Assembly (NCBI GenBank): GCA_033439765.1 | Contig: JAULSN010000003.1 | Location: forward strand, 620,001-684,000 | Direction of reading: 5' to 3' | Length of the DNA: 64,000 nt | Source: Lasiosphaeria ovina | Taxonomy: Eukaryota; Ascomycota; Sordariomycetes; Sordariales; Lasiosphaeriaceae | In this document: positions 9,101 to 19,976 of the stretch, one piece after another | Position numbering within the stretch: position 1 is the stretch's first letter | How the letters are laid out: the number at the start of each line of letters is the position of its first letter | Notes under the pieces: model-generated | Databases searched by the model: none | Seen by the model: the letters and a program-made list of their open reading frames with translations, nothing else | Told to the model about the DNA's origin: nothing | Program-made: the position numbers and the translations under genes

Positions 9101-12100
9101 TCAGCACATTTTATCACAAAGACAATAAATACGACGGGAGGGGAGGGAGGGCACGGCTTTGCATACCGTTTCGTTCCTCTTGAATAGGATCCAGATGCTG
9201 ACGGTCAGGAACATAGTTCCCAGAGCCAGGGGCAAATACCAGTACCAGGGCGGCGATGATTCGAGGATATCGATGTTCATCCCGAAGAGCGACTGGTCTA
9301 ATCGTCAGCGGCGCACAGTCGGGAGAGAGAGTTCGATATCACTATGGGGCCATGTGTACGTACCGAGATGAATGTGAGCGGGAGGAAGATGAACTATGCA
9401 CAGGGAGAGATGGAGATTAGCCAGAATGCTCTGCTCGTAGGAGATTCATGTCCGGCCGGTTTTGGTTGGGGACTTGCCGTGATCCACGTAAGGCGTTTCA
9501 TGCTGTTGCTGGTTGATGTGGAGTGTTTGGCTTCGGCGATGGATGTCAGGTTGAATTCCTGGGCACGGTGCGGACAAGGGGCATGCGTCAGCATTTTCAA
9601 GAGGACTAATTAGCATATCAGTTACCCGAACATACCGTCTGGATTAACTCTTGCGACTTTGTGCCGAGCCTTTCGAGTTTCGTACTGATAATTTCGTTAA
9701 ACTCTCGGATGCTGCCCGAGAGCTCGTCGAGCGCCCCATCGGCGCCATCGAGGCCACCGTACTCGGACTTAAACTTGGAGGCGGTGTCAACGTGTGATTT
9801 GAGGTAGGCCTGCAGGTCGATCCACAAGCCTGCGTCCGCCAAGAGACGCTGTATTAGGTGTGGGTCTCTGCCCCCCTTTTGGAGCACCTTTTTCCTCTAT
9901 TGGGTTGAGCGAAGACGCTCTAGTCAGCATAGGAGTAGCATAATATACAATTATATTAAATTTTGAAGGAAAGAGAGTTAAGCAGAAAAAGGAAGTAAAA
10001 ATGGGAGAAAAGTTGAAGGAAAAGTAGAACAGTAAAGAAGAGAACGTAGAAGAGAAAAGGAACGAGAGAAGAGAAGATAGAAAATAGAAGAGGAAGAAGA
10101 AAAGAGCAAGGAGAAGTGAAAATAGATGAGAAGACTTTTAAAGAAAGAAGAAGAGAGAAAAGAGAAGAAAAGAGAAGAGAGAAAAGAGAAAAAAAAAGAG
10201 CAAGAATAGGGGAGAGAGAGGAGGAGAGAGAAGAGAAGAGAGTAGACTTCACAATATTAGCAATTACACACCGAATCTGAAAGGAGATCCTCTCCATCCT
10301 CGCACATTCGTAGCCACTCCACCTGGAGGTGGTCAAGGAACTGTATAACAAAATCGACGCCGTCGTCTGGAATCCACCCGTTGCGCAAGGTGCTGAAGTG
10401 GGTAACGCTTTGCCAGCTCTGTCCCGTTCTGTTGCTCTCTGTGCCTGGTCCTGGTCCTGAATTGGCTTTTTTCCTGACGGTCCACCTGATCATAAGCAAT
10501 TTACCGGAGCCTGTGTCCACGGCTGTGGGGTTGCGTAACTGTGAGAGGGACGGGAAGTAGAGCGCAAGTGTGAAGTCGCTGATGCCGCTCGGCGCCGGGC
10601 GGTGGAAGAATGGCATCATTGGCCGACGCGGGCCGGGCTCACGTAGGGAAAGGTTTAGTATCGGGTAGTTCGGGATTGGGGGAAGCGCCCTCAGGGGCTT
10701 GGTAAAGATGCTTGGGGCATGGTTAGCAATGATCTGATGCTCGCGGCGGGAGCTCCCCTGAGAAAGGTGATTAAGGAAAGCCGGTCTCACAACAACCGTC
10801 GCAGGCCGGGCGACGCGGAATCAAGTGAAGTCCTCAGGTGGTCGGAGAATTCCCGTTCCGAGAGACACACAACCTCTGTCCCCTCGCCCGCCCTCTCCTG
10901 CACCCTGATAGTCCATGGGTCGCCATCGGGGGTGCCGCTGGGGTCGCCGTAGGCCTGAAGCCAGTCCTCGGCGCTGATGTTGCGTGTCAGGCATGCCGAC
11001 GACTCGAGGAACAGTTTGACGAGGCGGAGCTGAGACTCTCGCAGTGCGAACCGCACCGGCGTCAGGCCGTCAACGTCTTCGATAGTGAGGTCCGGCTTTT
11101 GATCGGGGGCGAGAAGCGCTTTTGCCATGTCTACGGGGTCCGGACCCTCGCTCGTCACGACAGCGTGGAGAGCCGTCCGCCCCCACACGTCTGTCGTGTT
11201 GACGTCGTATCCGGCATCAAGCAGGCGCCGCACCATGGCGTTGTTTCCCCGCTGCACCTGCCCGTGGAGGCTGGCGTAGTCGTAGGATAGAAGTAGGTTG
11301 AAGACAGCCTGGGCGTTGGCGCCAGCCTGGAGCGCCGCCACCAACGGCGTAGTGCCATCCTCGGCCGCTGCGTTGGCATTTGCGTGACCTAGGAGGGCAT
11401 TGACGACTGTGCCGCTACCGGACTCGGCCGCGTAGTGCAGAGGCGTCCAGCCCTCCTCGGTCCTCGCGTTCATGTTTGCCTTAAGGCCGATCAGATACTG
11501 AACGACGGCGACATGCCCCTTCTCGGCGGCCCAGCACAGCGGGGTCTTGCCATCCGAGTCGGCCATGTCGGGGTTGACGCTAGCTTTCGCACCAAGGAGG
11601 AGAGCCTTGGCGCTCTGCAGTCCCCCTCGCTCGCAGGCAAGCGACAGGGCAGTCCGGCCAGTCACAACATCCCTCATGAGACCTGCAACATCATCCCTCT
11701 GGGCCAAGAGGCTGACGACGGCGCTTTTATCGGCTCGTACGGCGCAGAAGAGTGGATTCTGCGCCTCCGCATTCCCGCTGGGCCTCAGTGACGCCCGCCC
11801 GCTCTGGAGCAGCTCCCGCACCGTCTCGACGTGGCCCTGCCCAGCAGCCAGAGACAGGGCGGTGTGGCCGGCTTTGTTGACAGCGTCGGGGTCGGTGCCA
11901 TCCAGGGCAAGAAGCCGTCGGACGGTACGTAGCATTCCCTCTCGCGACGCCAGGGCCAGAAGCGTCGTCGAGTCGGGATCCTTCGGGCTCGTATCCACGC
12001 CTGCGACCTCGAGGAGAACGGTAGCTGTCTCGTCTTGCCCGGCTTCGATGGCACGCACCAGCACGGTCTTGTCCTCGCCGTCTTTCCAATTAACATCGCC

Positions 12101-15100
12101 CCCGTGCTGCAGCAAGACCCTGACCACCCCCACGTGTCCTCCTCGGGCTGCCCACGCCAGCGGAGCGAGTTGCCCCTCGCCATCCGAAGTGTGCGCGGCA
12201 TCCGGGTATCTTTCCACCAGACGTCTCACCACCGACTCCTTGCCCTCCCGCGCAGCCTGGCAGAGTAGGCGGCCCGGGGTGCTCTTTGGCAGTCCTGCGT
12301 CTGTCCGATGCAACAAGAGGTCTATCGCCCCCCATCCTTCGCGTTCAATGGCCTTTTCGAGCAGAGACACGGGGTCGTAGCTCCCCAGATCCGTCGCAGA
12401 AGCTAGGATAGCCTGGATTACGGACCAGTGCTGGTTCTCAACCGCCCGCAAAAGGGGCGTGTGCCCACTCGAGTCGGCGATTCTGGCATCCGCGCCCGCA
12501 GCAAGGAGGATCTTGACAACGTCGGCCTGGCCGTTGGAGGCTGCAGCAAACAGCGGCGTCTGGCCGTCCTTGTTCTGGTGCTGCAGTAAGCCGTTCTCAG
12601 CAAAACGGTAGAGCAAGACCTGGACAACCTCCGAGTGGCCGTTCGCAGCCGCCCTGTGCAGCGCCGAGTCGCCGTTCTCCAGGAGCTGGCGGTGGTCTGC
12701 GCCGTGGTCAAGCAGCATCGGGACGAGATCACGGTAGCCACCCTCGGCAGCCAGAGTCAAAGGTGGCCTGGCAGAAGCCTCTAAGTCGGCACCTGCCTCG
12801 AGCAGCACGCGGGCAACATCGGCCTGTCCGAGAGATGCGGCGAGGGATAGCGCAGTGTTGCCGGCCTTGTCAGCATCGTTCAGGGGGCATCCGCGCTCTA
12901 GAAGCATGCGAGCGACCGAGGCAGCCCCGCCGCAAGCTGCCCACAAGAGCGAGGTTCTACGTAGAGAGTCGACCCGGGCAATCAAGGCGAGCCCCTGTTC
13001 GTCGTCCTCCGCCGTGAGAAGGGACTGTGCGATGGTAGGCAGATCGAGATAGGCAACGAGGTTTAGGGCGTTCATATCTGCCGGAGCCTGCTCCGGGGTA
13101 GCACGCATGAGGGCCTGGGCCGAGGAGGCGACGGATGCGCGGTTGGCGAGGAATGCGAGGGCCTGCTCCTGGAGCGCCGACGAAGCAGCCGGATCGACGA
13201 CGTCCTTGAAGTGCGCGGCCCAGTATCTTGACGCATATTCGTAAAAGGGGTAGGAAGCGACACGCTGCCGGTACTGCTCGTCTGTATCCTGCGGCCCCGT
13301 GGCAAAGGCCGGCAGAGAAAGGTAGTGCAAGCATGTGCGGGCGATGCGGAGCGGCCAGTCGTCCGCCGAGCCCGCCGAGCGGCGCCTGAAGAAGTCGGCC
13401 GCGGTCCAGTGACAAAACTGGAGGATGGGGACACCGTCGCGGTGCCGGAAAACGAGCAAGCCCTGAGATGAGATCACGATGTTCTCTAGGTCCACGAGGC
13501 TGTCGTCGGTGAAGTCGGGATGTCCCTCTTCTGCGGCGACTGCGTGGCGGAGTTGAGAAAAGCCTAACGGCATCTTCGAGAGTGCGGTGAACGGGAGGAC
13601 ACGTTCCCAGCCGCTGGGCTCGGTCTGTAACCGGGACACCAGCTCTTCGTAGAGGAAATCGACTTTGCTGCTATCCTTGAGCCCCGCAAGCATGCCGCGA
13701 CGACTCGCCGACCTCGTCAGGGACGCAAGAGTAAGGCGGGCGAAGAGGAACCTGACATAATGAATCGTCATGTCAGCCAGGGGGCCACTTTGAGAGAAAG
13801 GGGATCCACTAACATGCCATCGCTCATGTCGACCGTGGTTTGGACGATTTCGTGCCGCAACCCCTCATTCTCTGCGCCGTCAACAAGGCGTCGAAGTCTC
13901 CGGTCCGAGTCGAGGCCGCGACGGATATAACTGGATACATCCTCGGCCGATGCGCGAATCTCGAGGGAAATACTGGACGGGAACAGCTCGTCAATGCCGC
14001 TGCCGAGCAAGGCCGTAGCAAAGATATTCACGCCTAGCGACTCTTGGAGGTCTTGAATCTGCGGCATCAGGGTGGCTCGGACGGTTTCCGAGGCAGCCTC
14101 GACGGCATCGAACAGCAGGAATACCCTGCTTGCAGGCGCCCCGAGAACCTGCAGGATGTGGGACAGATCTGCCGTCGTCGCCCTCGATCGTAGGTCTGCC
14201 ATATCCTCTAGAAGACCCACAACGCTCGCAGGGAGACTGTTACCGGCATCGGTATATTCGGAGACAAGAAAGAGAGCTAGGTCAGCGGTTATGGAGTGCC
14301 GTGTATGTCCCTCCTTGCCCTGCCCCCGCCGCGCCGGGTCGAACCAAACACAGCCAAGCCTGGCATCGGGCCCCAGCCTCCGTCGTAGGTCGTTGAGGAC
14401 AATCGACATCATGGTCGACTTCCCGGATCCCGGAATGCCGGGGCTGAAGAGCGTCGTTCCGGGCCTCGCGGCCCAGTCGCTGTACTCTGTGGAGCGAAGA
14501 AACCATTCGCCGGACCCGGGAAGCAGCTCAGCCACGTTCTCGTCATGGATCCTGAATGTTTCGCGAACCCGTTGGAATTGGGGCCGCAACCGACGAAGCC
14601 GCCCGTGCATCTCCGAGTTCTCGTCCCTCAAGTCTGGCAGCTTCCCTATCGCGCTGTTGTAGTTCTTGTTGCGAGGAACGAGCTGCGTCTCAGGCTGGAT
14701 ATGGCGGAGCAGGCTCTGCAAGTCGTCGTTGTAGCATTGAAGATCGGAGAGGAGGGACTCAAATTTAGTGCCGAACCCGGCCCTCCTTAGCTGAATCAAC
14801 CACCTTGGAGATTTCTAGACATTGTAAAGATGAGTCCCTATCCTATGTCTTTAAACTGGAATCTTGCCGTAAGTTGACAGGTATATTGAACTCGTACTTA
14901 CTGCGATGTCGCCCGAGTCGATAGAAAGCTCCCGCTGCATATCGCGCACAACTTGTCCCATTCGCTCGATGCACTCTAGGAAGACCGGGGATGCGTGCCC
15001 AAGACGCTTCTTGAGCAAATTGGCGAGACGCGGATCCCTCCATCCTTCCCCTTCGGGGGAAGACAGGAGCTCCGGGAACGTCTCATTGTCCGCCACAAGA

Positions 15101-15285
15101 GGCACAAGCAGCTTCTCCAAAATGTTGGAAAAAACCAGCTTTTGGGTTGCCAATTTCATCCGATATACCTTGCATTTGAGTTTGAGGCTAGAAGAGGGGC
15201 TGAGCTGTTTGGTGAGCTCATCGAGCGCATAGATGACAAGGGGAAATGCTCCCAGAATAACGCCTGCAACCTCAAACCCAGACAT
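9101..15285 (-). CDS. NLR-like protein: fungal N-terminal domain, NACHT-type NTPase, ankyrin repeats, CorA-like transmembrane C-terminus
   Basis: Large multi-exon gene, about 1,800 residues. Exon 1 (15285-14902) begins 'MSGFEVAGVILGAFPLV', the usual start of a fungal N-terminal signalling domain found on STAND proteins. Exon 2 (14814-13814) holds a P-loop 'GIPGSGKST' (residues about 254-262) and a 'VFLLFDAVEA' Walker-B-like strand. Exon 3 starts at 13751 and carries about 18 ankyrin repeats down to roughly 10900. The last exons are a CorA-like module: exon ending 10272; 9896-9636; 9558-9478; 9393-9364 (30 nt); 9292-9101. It reads 'SMKRLTWIT', 'FIFLPLTFIS', 'SLFGMNIDI' (GMN motif) and a second helix 'WYWYLPLALGTMFLTVSI'. 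Frame is kept across all these introns except the exon 3/4 join near 10750-10790. There only a 33-44 nt intron or a frameshift fits. Likely role: membrane-anchored intracellular sensor, inferred from architecture. Confidence 0.75.
9394..9477 (-). other. GC-AG intron in the NLR-like gene
   Basis: The donor is GCAAGT after 'TWIT' and the acceptor is CATAG before 'FIFLPL'. Only this pair keeps the conserved CorA-like text 'TWITFIFLPLTFISSLFGMN' continuous. It is followed by a 30-nt exon and a 71-nt GT-AG intron (9293-9363). Confidence 0.7.
9897..10271 (-). other. Long intron containing a strand-biased purine/pyrimidine tract
   Basis: 375-nt intron (donor GTGTGT at 10271, acceptor CAATAG ending at 9897), against 62-87 nt for most other introns of the gene. 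From about 9960 to 10250 the plus strand is almost only A and G (the transcript strand is C/T). The tract carries no protein-coding pattern. Splicing joins 'EDLLSDS' to 'RKKVLQKGGRDP', matching the family order. Confidence 0.65.
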
Positions 15286-17499
15286 TGTTAGGTTTTCGGC
15301 GAACACGAGCAACAAACGGGAGACGAGATCCGGTGGAATAGAGCAAAGAGAGGGGAAGTTGTTCTGCAGAGGAACAGCGCTGGGCTGCTGCGGCTGATGG
15401 ATCCGCAGGTGGCTTGGCATCCGCTCTGCTGTCGGTGAGCAGTGGGGGTGGAAAGGTGGTTTCTCGGCGAGTCTCCCGTGATTATTGCCGCCATTGATCA
15501 ACCAATCGAACACAAGCCAGGGCCAATGCAAAGATTGCAAACGACGTACAATACGCGCATCAAACGGACTTGCTTTTCTTGCATCTCCACGCCAAGTGGG
15601 AACTAAACATAACTAGAAGAGCACTCTCCACAAATACGTAGCAGAGGGCGAAGAACCGAAACGAAAACTGCCTACATTCAACAACAACCCCTCCCGCAGC
15701 CTCGAGAAACATATCCAAAACCCCTGCTGCACCCAACAACACAGTTCCCCCTCGACTAGGCAATACTCACAGATACTGCGAGTACCACGAGTTCTTATAC
15801 TAGCAGCTGTACGGCGCCTCGCAACACGTGCGGGCCAATCCACCCCTCGCTGCCGCACCGCCCCCACCGCGCCTGGACGCTGGCGAGGGTCTGCAGGAGA
15901 CCCAGCGGCCGCGGCGGCCCGTCGAAGGGTCGACCTCACCGACTAGGTCGCTCTTTTCGAAACTTGCTGAAGGCGTCGACAAGGTTGGAGCGCGTGGAGC
16001 CGGAGCCGAGGATGCAGATGTTGGTGGCCTCGCCCGAGTTCCTCGACTTCGCTCTCGACCGGCTTGTGCTTCTGCAGCGTAGGGGCATGATCGCTTCGTT
16101 CGGGCTCGCCGGGTGGATCATGGGCAGGTTTGGTCGCTGGTTCTCGAGCTGGTTCGCCTGTCGCAAGCGCTAGCGGCTTGGTCGATTGGGCCTCGGACTC
16201 GCAGGCTTCGTTGAAGAGGGCGGCGGATTCCCAGGGCTGCATCCGCTGGGACCAAGTCGCGCGTCGCCAGCTCGTATGAGATGGGCGTCCGGGACGAGGC
16301 ACGAGCAGGGAAGCGCGTCACTCACTGGTCGGGACGCATCTTTGGCGGCGTTGTTGGGTGGAGCGGATGCAGCCGGCGCGAGAGGTGCTGCGAAGACAAG
16401 GCCATGCATCTAGACAAGCTAGGGTTGCGACGTCGATGCATTCAGCAGGCGATGCGGGGAGGAAGCTGTGCTTCATGAAATCAAGGAGGCGGCCGAATGC
16501 CACGTCGTGCGGTGACGGGGCGGCGTCATGGCGGTATGGCATGAGGGCGACAGCGATGGCCAACGACGAAGAGGGCTGGCTGCGGTGCAGTTGGTGAGCA
16601 CGTTGCGTGTTTTAGGGTGGTTGACAGAGGGATAAGCGATAACGATAAGCGATAAGTCATAGAATATTGTTTAGAACTACCAAGTGGGGCGCTGCTGGGC
16701 GATATTGACGCAACGCCCTTTTCAGCGTTGACTGTAACTAACTGTAAACGCGGCGCTGCATCTGCGGACAGTGCACGTCGCGGGCCACGCCGACAAAGAA
16801 TCGCGCGACGAGCCGCTGCTTGCCTAGCTTAAGAGGGCCCGCGTTGTCGGTCGATAACGCTAGCCTGGCCACGGCCCAGGACATGCTCGGCTGGCTCTGG
16901 GCACGGCCCGGGCGACAGACCCCTGCCGCCAGGCAAATGCGCCCTGAGAACGCGCCGCCCGAGCTCAAGCGCGTAGCCCGAAGCCGGGACTCGGAGCGGG
17001 TGGCGCTGCACAATCTCTTTTGCGCCTTGGTGTGCAAGATCAAGGCTCGCCAGCCAACATCACAGCCGGATGTCTGGCCACGACCGAATAAATGTACCTC
17101 GGGAGAACAGCTGGCGGCCCATCGACTTTCAGCTGCAGCCTCGGGCCAGCAGCGCTGCGCTGCACTGCCACCCTTTGCCGCCAGCAGAGACCCACACCAG
17201 TGGCCGCCGGCAGAATAAAGCGGTGAGCAGACAAACGACGGCTCGCTCGCAGTCTCAAAGCCCGAAATGCGCTTCTTTGCCGGCAACATCAACCCCTATC
17301 TCTTTCGTCACGCGCCCGAACTGGCACCCAAAAAGTACTACACGACAAGAAAACAACCGCCGTGGTGGAGGCGGTTGGCGCAGAAGTGGAACCCGGCGGA
17401 TAATCCGAGTACGGTTCCCTAATTACCCATGTCACCCATCCATTCCATGTAACAGCATCGGCGATGGCGTGAAAAGAAAGCCGACGTCTTGTTTGTTAT
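15286..17499. other. Intergenic region with no recognised gene
   Basis: GC-rich open frames on both strands at 15830-16410 and 16740-17290 show no motif, and overlapping frames on both strands are equally open. The minus-strand text 'ATNICILGSGSTRSNLVDAF' (about 15970-16030) looks protein-like but is isolated. The upstream region of the NLR-like gene is included here. Confidence 0.4.
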
Positions 17500-17702
17500 T
17501 CAATGCGGAACCCTCGCAACAGAAATCCGGAGAGCAGCTCTACTTTGACGAGATCAACAGGAGGACAAATTGGGAGAGAAACTTTGAGGCTAACTAGTGG
17601 CGGATGCGGGACCAAGAACACGCCGAGAAGAAGAGGATTGCCGAGGAAGACAGGAGGAAGGTATTTGACGGCATGGCGGTGTGGAAACCTGGGATGGCCT
17701 AG
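17500..17702 (+). pseudogene. Coiled-coil-like C-terminal fragment with a stop
   Basis: One frame reads 'KSGEQLYFDEINRRTNWERN', 'FEAN', TAG, then 'WRMRDQEHAEKKRIAEEDRR', 'KVFDGMAVWKPGMA' and a stop. The charged helical text is continuous across the TAG, suggesting a nonsense mutation in an old gene. Family unknown. Confidence 0.3.
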
Positions 17703-17868
17703 ATAGCCGAGTATAATGAATGGCATTTATCCGACACTTGGCTGTCTGTGTAACCAAGTCAGTCTGGCGGTGCTTTGAGAAGAGCCTTGCGTAGAGAAAA
17801 CACATATAAGAGCGTGAAATGGGACGCATCGACCGCACACCTAGCCATATTTGGCCTGGGCTGTAATT

Positions 17869-18292
17869 ATGGGGATGAACGACGAACACTGCAGTATGGA
17901 GAAGCCGATCCAGCTCGACCATGCCAACCCGCTCCCGACACCCCCTCGCGAGCCCCTGAAGGGCACGGCTAAACTAACTTGGCGGGAGCACGACAAGAAG
18001 GCGAAGATGGTGACAGACGCCATCTCGCGCCGCGAAATCTTTGATGCCGTCCAAGATTGTTTCAAGCGGCACAGAGCTCGCCAGACAAGCGACAGTCAAT
18101 GCCTTTGCTGGACGAGGCCGGTGGCGTGTTAGTCGGGGCCGACCGCTTCTTGGACAAGGTGTGTATGCCAATATCAATTCTGGATAACCTTGGTCGTTGT
18201 CTTTGATAGATGGGCTTCGAGAACTTGCTGGGCAAGGTTTCAAAAATTGGAACTGGATGGGGACAGCTGGGAATTCTGCTGGACGGAGTTTG
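17869..18292 (+). pseudogene. Unrecognised broken ORF
   Basis: Protein-like text is split between two frames: 'ISRREIFDAVQDCFK', then, one frame away, 'MPLLDEAGGVLVGADRFLDK'. A GTGTGT..GATAG intron (about 18158-18207) leads to 'MGFENLLGKVSKIGTGWGQL' and 'GILLDGV' plus a stop. It may be the start of a fungal STAND-type protein whose remainder is lost. I cannot name the family. Confidence 0.3.
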
Positions 18293-19976
18293 AGTGCGCA
18301 ATACTATTGCTCTGGTAGTATATACGAGCTTGTTTCTGGTAAATGATGGCTTAGGCCACGCTGGAAGGTGTCTTTTTCTTTGATCAAAACAGCGGGATGG
18401 CCGTGCCGGGCAGGGTTTGGTGTATTATTGTCAAGGGCATTCTTAGTGCCTTAGACGCCTTTGATGCAACTTGCTAGGCGAGAGTTATTAGTAGAACTAG
18501 AAGACTGCGCGAGATGTCGCAGTTTTGAAGCCATTACCACCTCTGCAAAAGTTTTAAGAGAAAAGACTCACACATCAAACTGCAGATGAGTTCATAGAAT
18601 GTGGAGCTCAGCAACGGGTAGGTGGGTCGCAGAGGACAGAAACCTTGACTCGTGGTCGTCGACGCACGAGCCGCACGAATGACAAGTCGAACTCGAAGCG
18701 GACCTGCCCCATTCCTGACGGATGCTTTATCCTCGGGGCACGCGACCTGACGTGCCGCACCTGGTGAAACGAATGGGTGCGTGCGGGGCGGCCGCAAGCG
18801 GAATTTCCCCACCAGAAGCTGACTCCGCCTTTTCGGTTCGTCCCTCTCCGGCCACCCTCCCGACTCAGGGATGGTCGCATTACGGATCCGGGCCGGACTA
18901 CACGATGGTTTGTGTCAATCGCTCCCGCCAAAGAAAGGGACGGCGCGATGCGCTTCGTGGTCTGCAACTCGCGCGCTACTAATCGCCAAACCCGCCGATA
19001 AACGCCACTAATTTCGTGACAATGCCATTTAGAGTTTGCTGCGTCATGAAAGCTGTCAGACTCAGGTTCGCTCTTTCCGTCCGACCAGCCCCTGTTTACT
19101 TGTGTCTCCCCTGGGTTGTCCACATCCGCCCTTCTCCGGAAGGCACCGTGGTGGGCAACTCCCCTTTACTCCTGCCTACTTTGCCTTTCCCACCCATTGT
19201 CCCCCGCTCCCGGACTTTGCCGTGTCCATAATTTGGCCGGCGGAGAAATTGTGGGAAACGGGGGGCTGCTCATCTTTTCAGGGGCTTCCTGTTTCTCCAG
19301 ATTCCCATAGATGTGCACAGGAATTGGGAAAAACTGCCCATATGTTTGCGTCGTATAGTACTACATCAACATGCAGTTCAAAATAAGATCAAATTGATCA
19401 ATTATCTTGCATTTGGAAAGATGGAGTTGGCAGTATGACGATTGCCTGCCACCATCCAGCGCGTCATTCCGGCCGTGCACTCCGCTGTCGACGGCGATTT
19501 TCGACGCATTGAGACGTTTTCCATGCAAGACATTGTGGGGCGTTTCTCGTCGCCGGCTGCTCCATCGGCGCCCCCTTTCCCTTTGTGGTTTCTTCTGGGC
19601 TAACGCAATGTTGTCTGCAGCAGCGGATACGGCGAAATGGCACGGCCCTTGCTTCACAGCGGCGCCTTCATTCGGGCCTACCTTAATTCCCACCAACAAG
19701 GCGTTGGACTTTCTTCTCCGGGCACCACCACCCTGACACCGCACCACGCGCCACTGTCAAGACAAAACATGGCCTCCCTAGCCTTCTCTCTTGCTTCCCA
19801 TAACCCCACACTCTCTTCCTGTCCCCCTATCCCCCCCCCTCCCTCCGCAAACCTTCTTCATAAAGCTCGTCCCCTTCGCTTTCCGGAATACCGCATCTTT
19901 ACTTCCTCCTCAGTTCTCCCCGCCACCGTGCCCTAACATACCGTCCCGCCCTCAGACCTGCTCCTCTCCCGCCAAC
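18293..19976. other. Intergenic region upstream of the sugar transporter
   Basis: No gene recognised. The last 200 bases before the transporter start are pyrimidine-rich (runs of C and CT), as is common in fungal promoters and 5' UTRs. Confidence 0.4.

Noticed and set aside
10787..13771. Ankyrin frame as an independent gene starting at 13771
   Set aside because: The first codons (13771-13752) are intron sequence. The GTTAGT..GTCAG intron joins it to the NACHT exon and restores 'DGMFLFARLTLASL'.
16740..17292. 184-residue minus-strand ORF
   Set aside because: No motif, plus-strand frames are equally open, and no supporting context was found.
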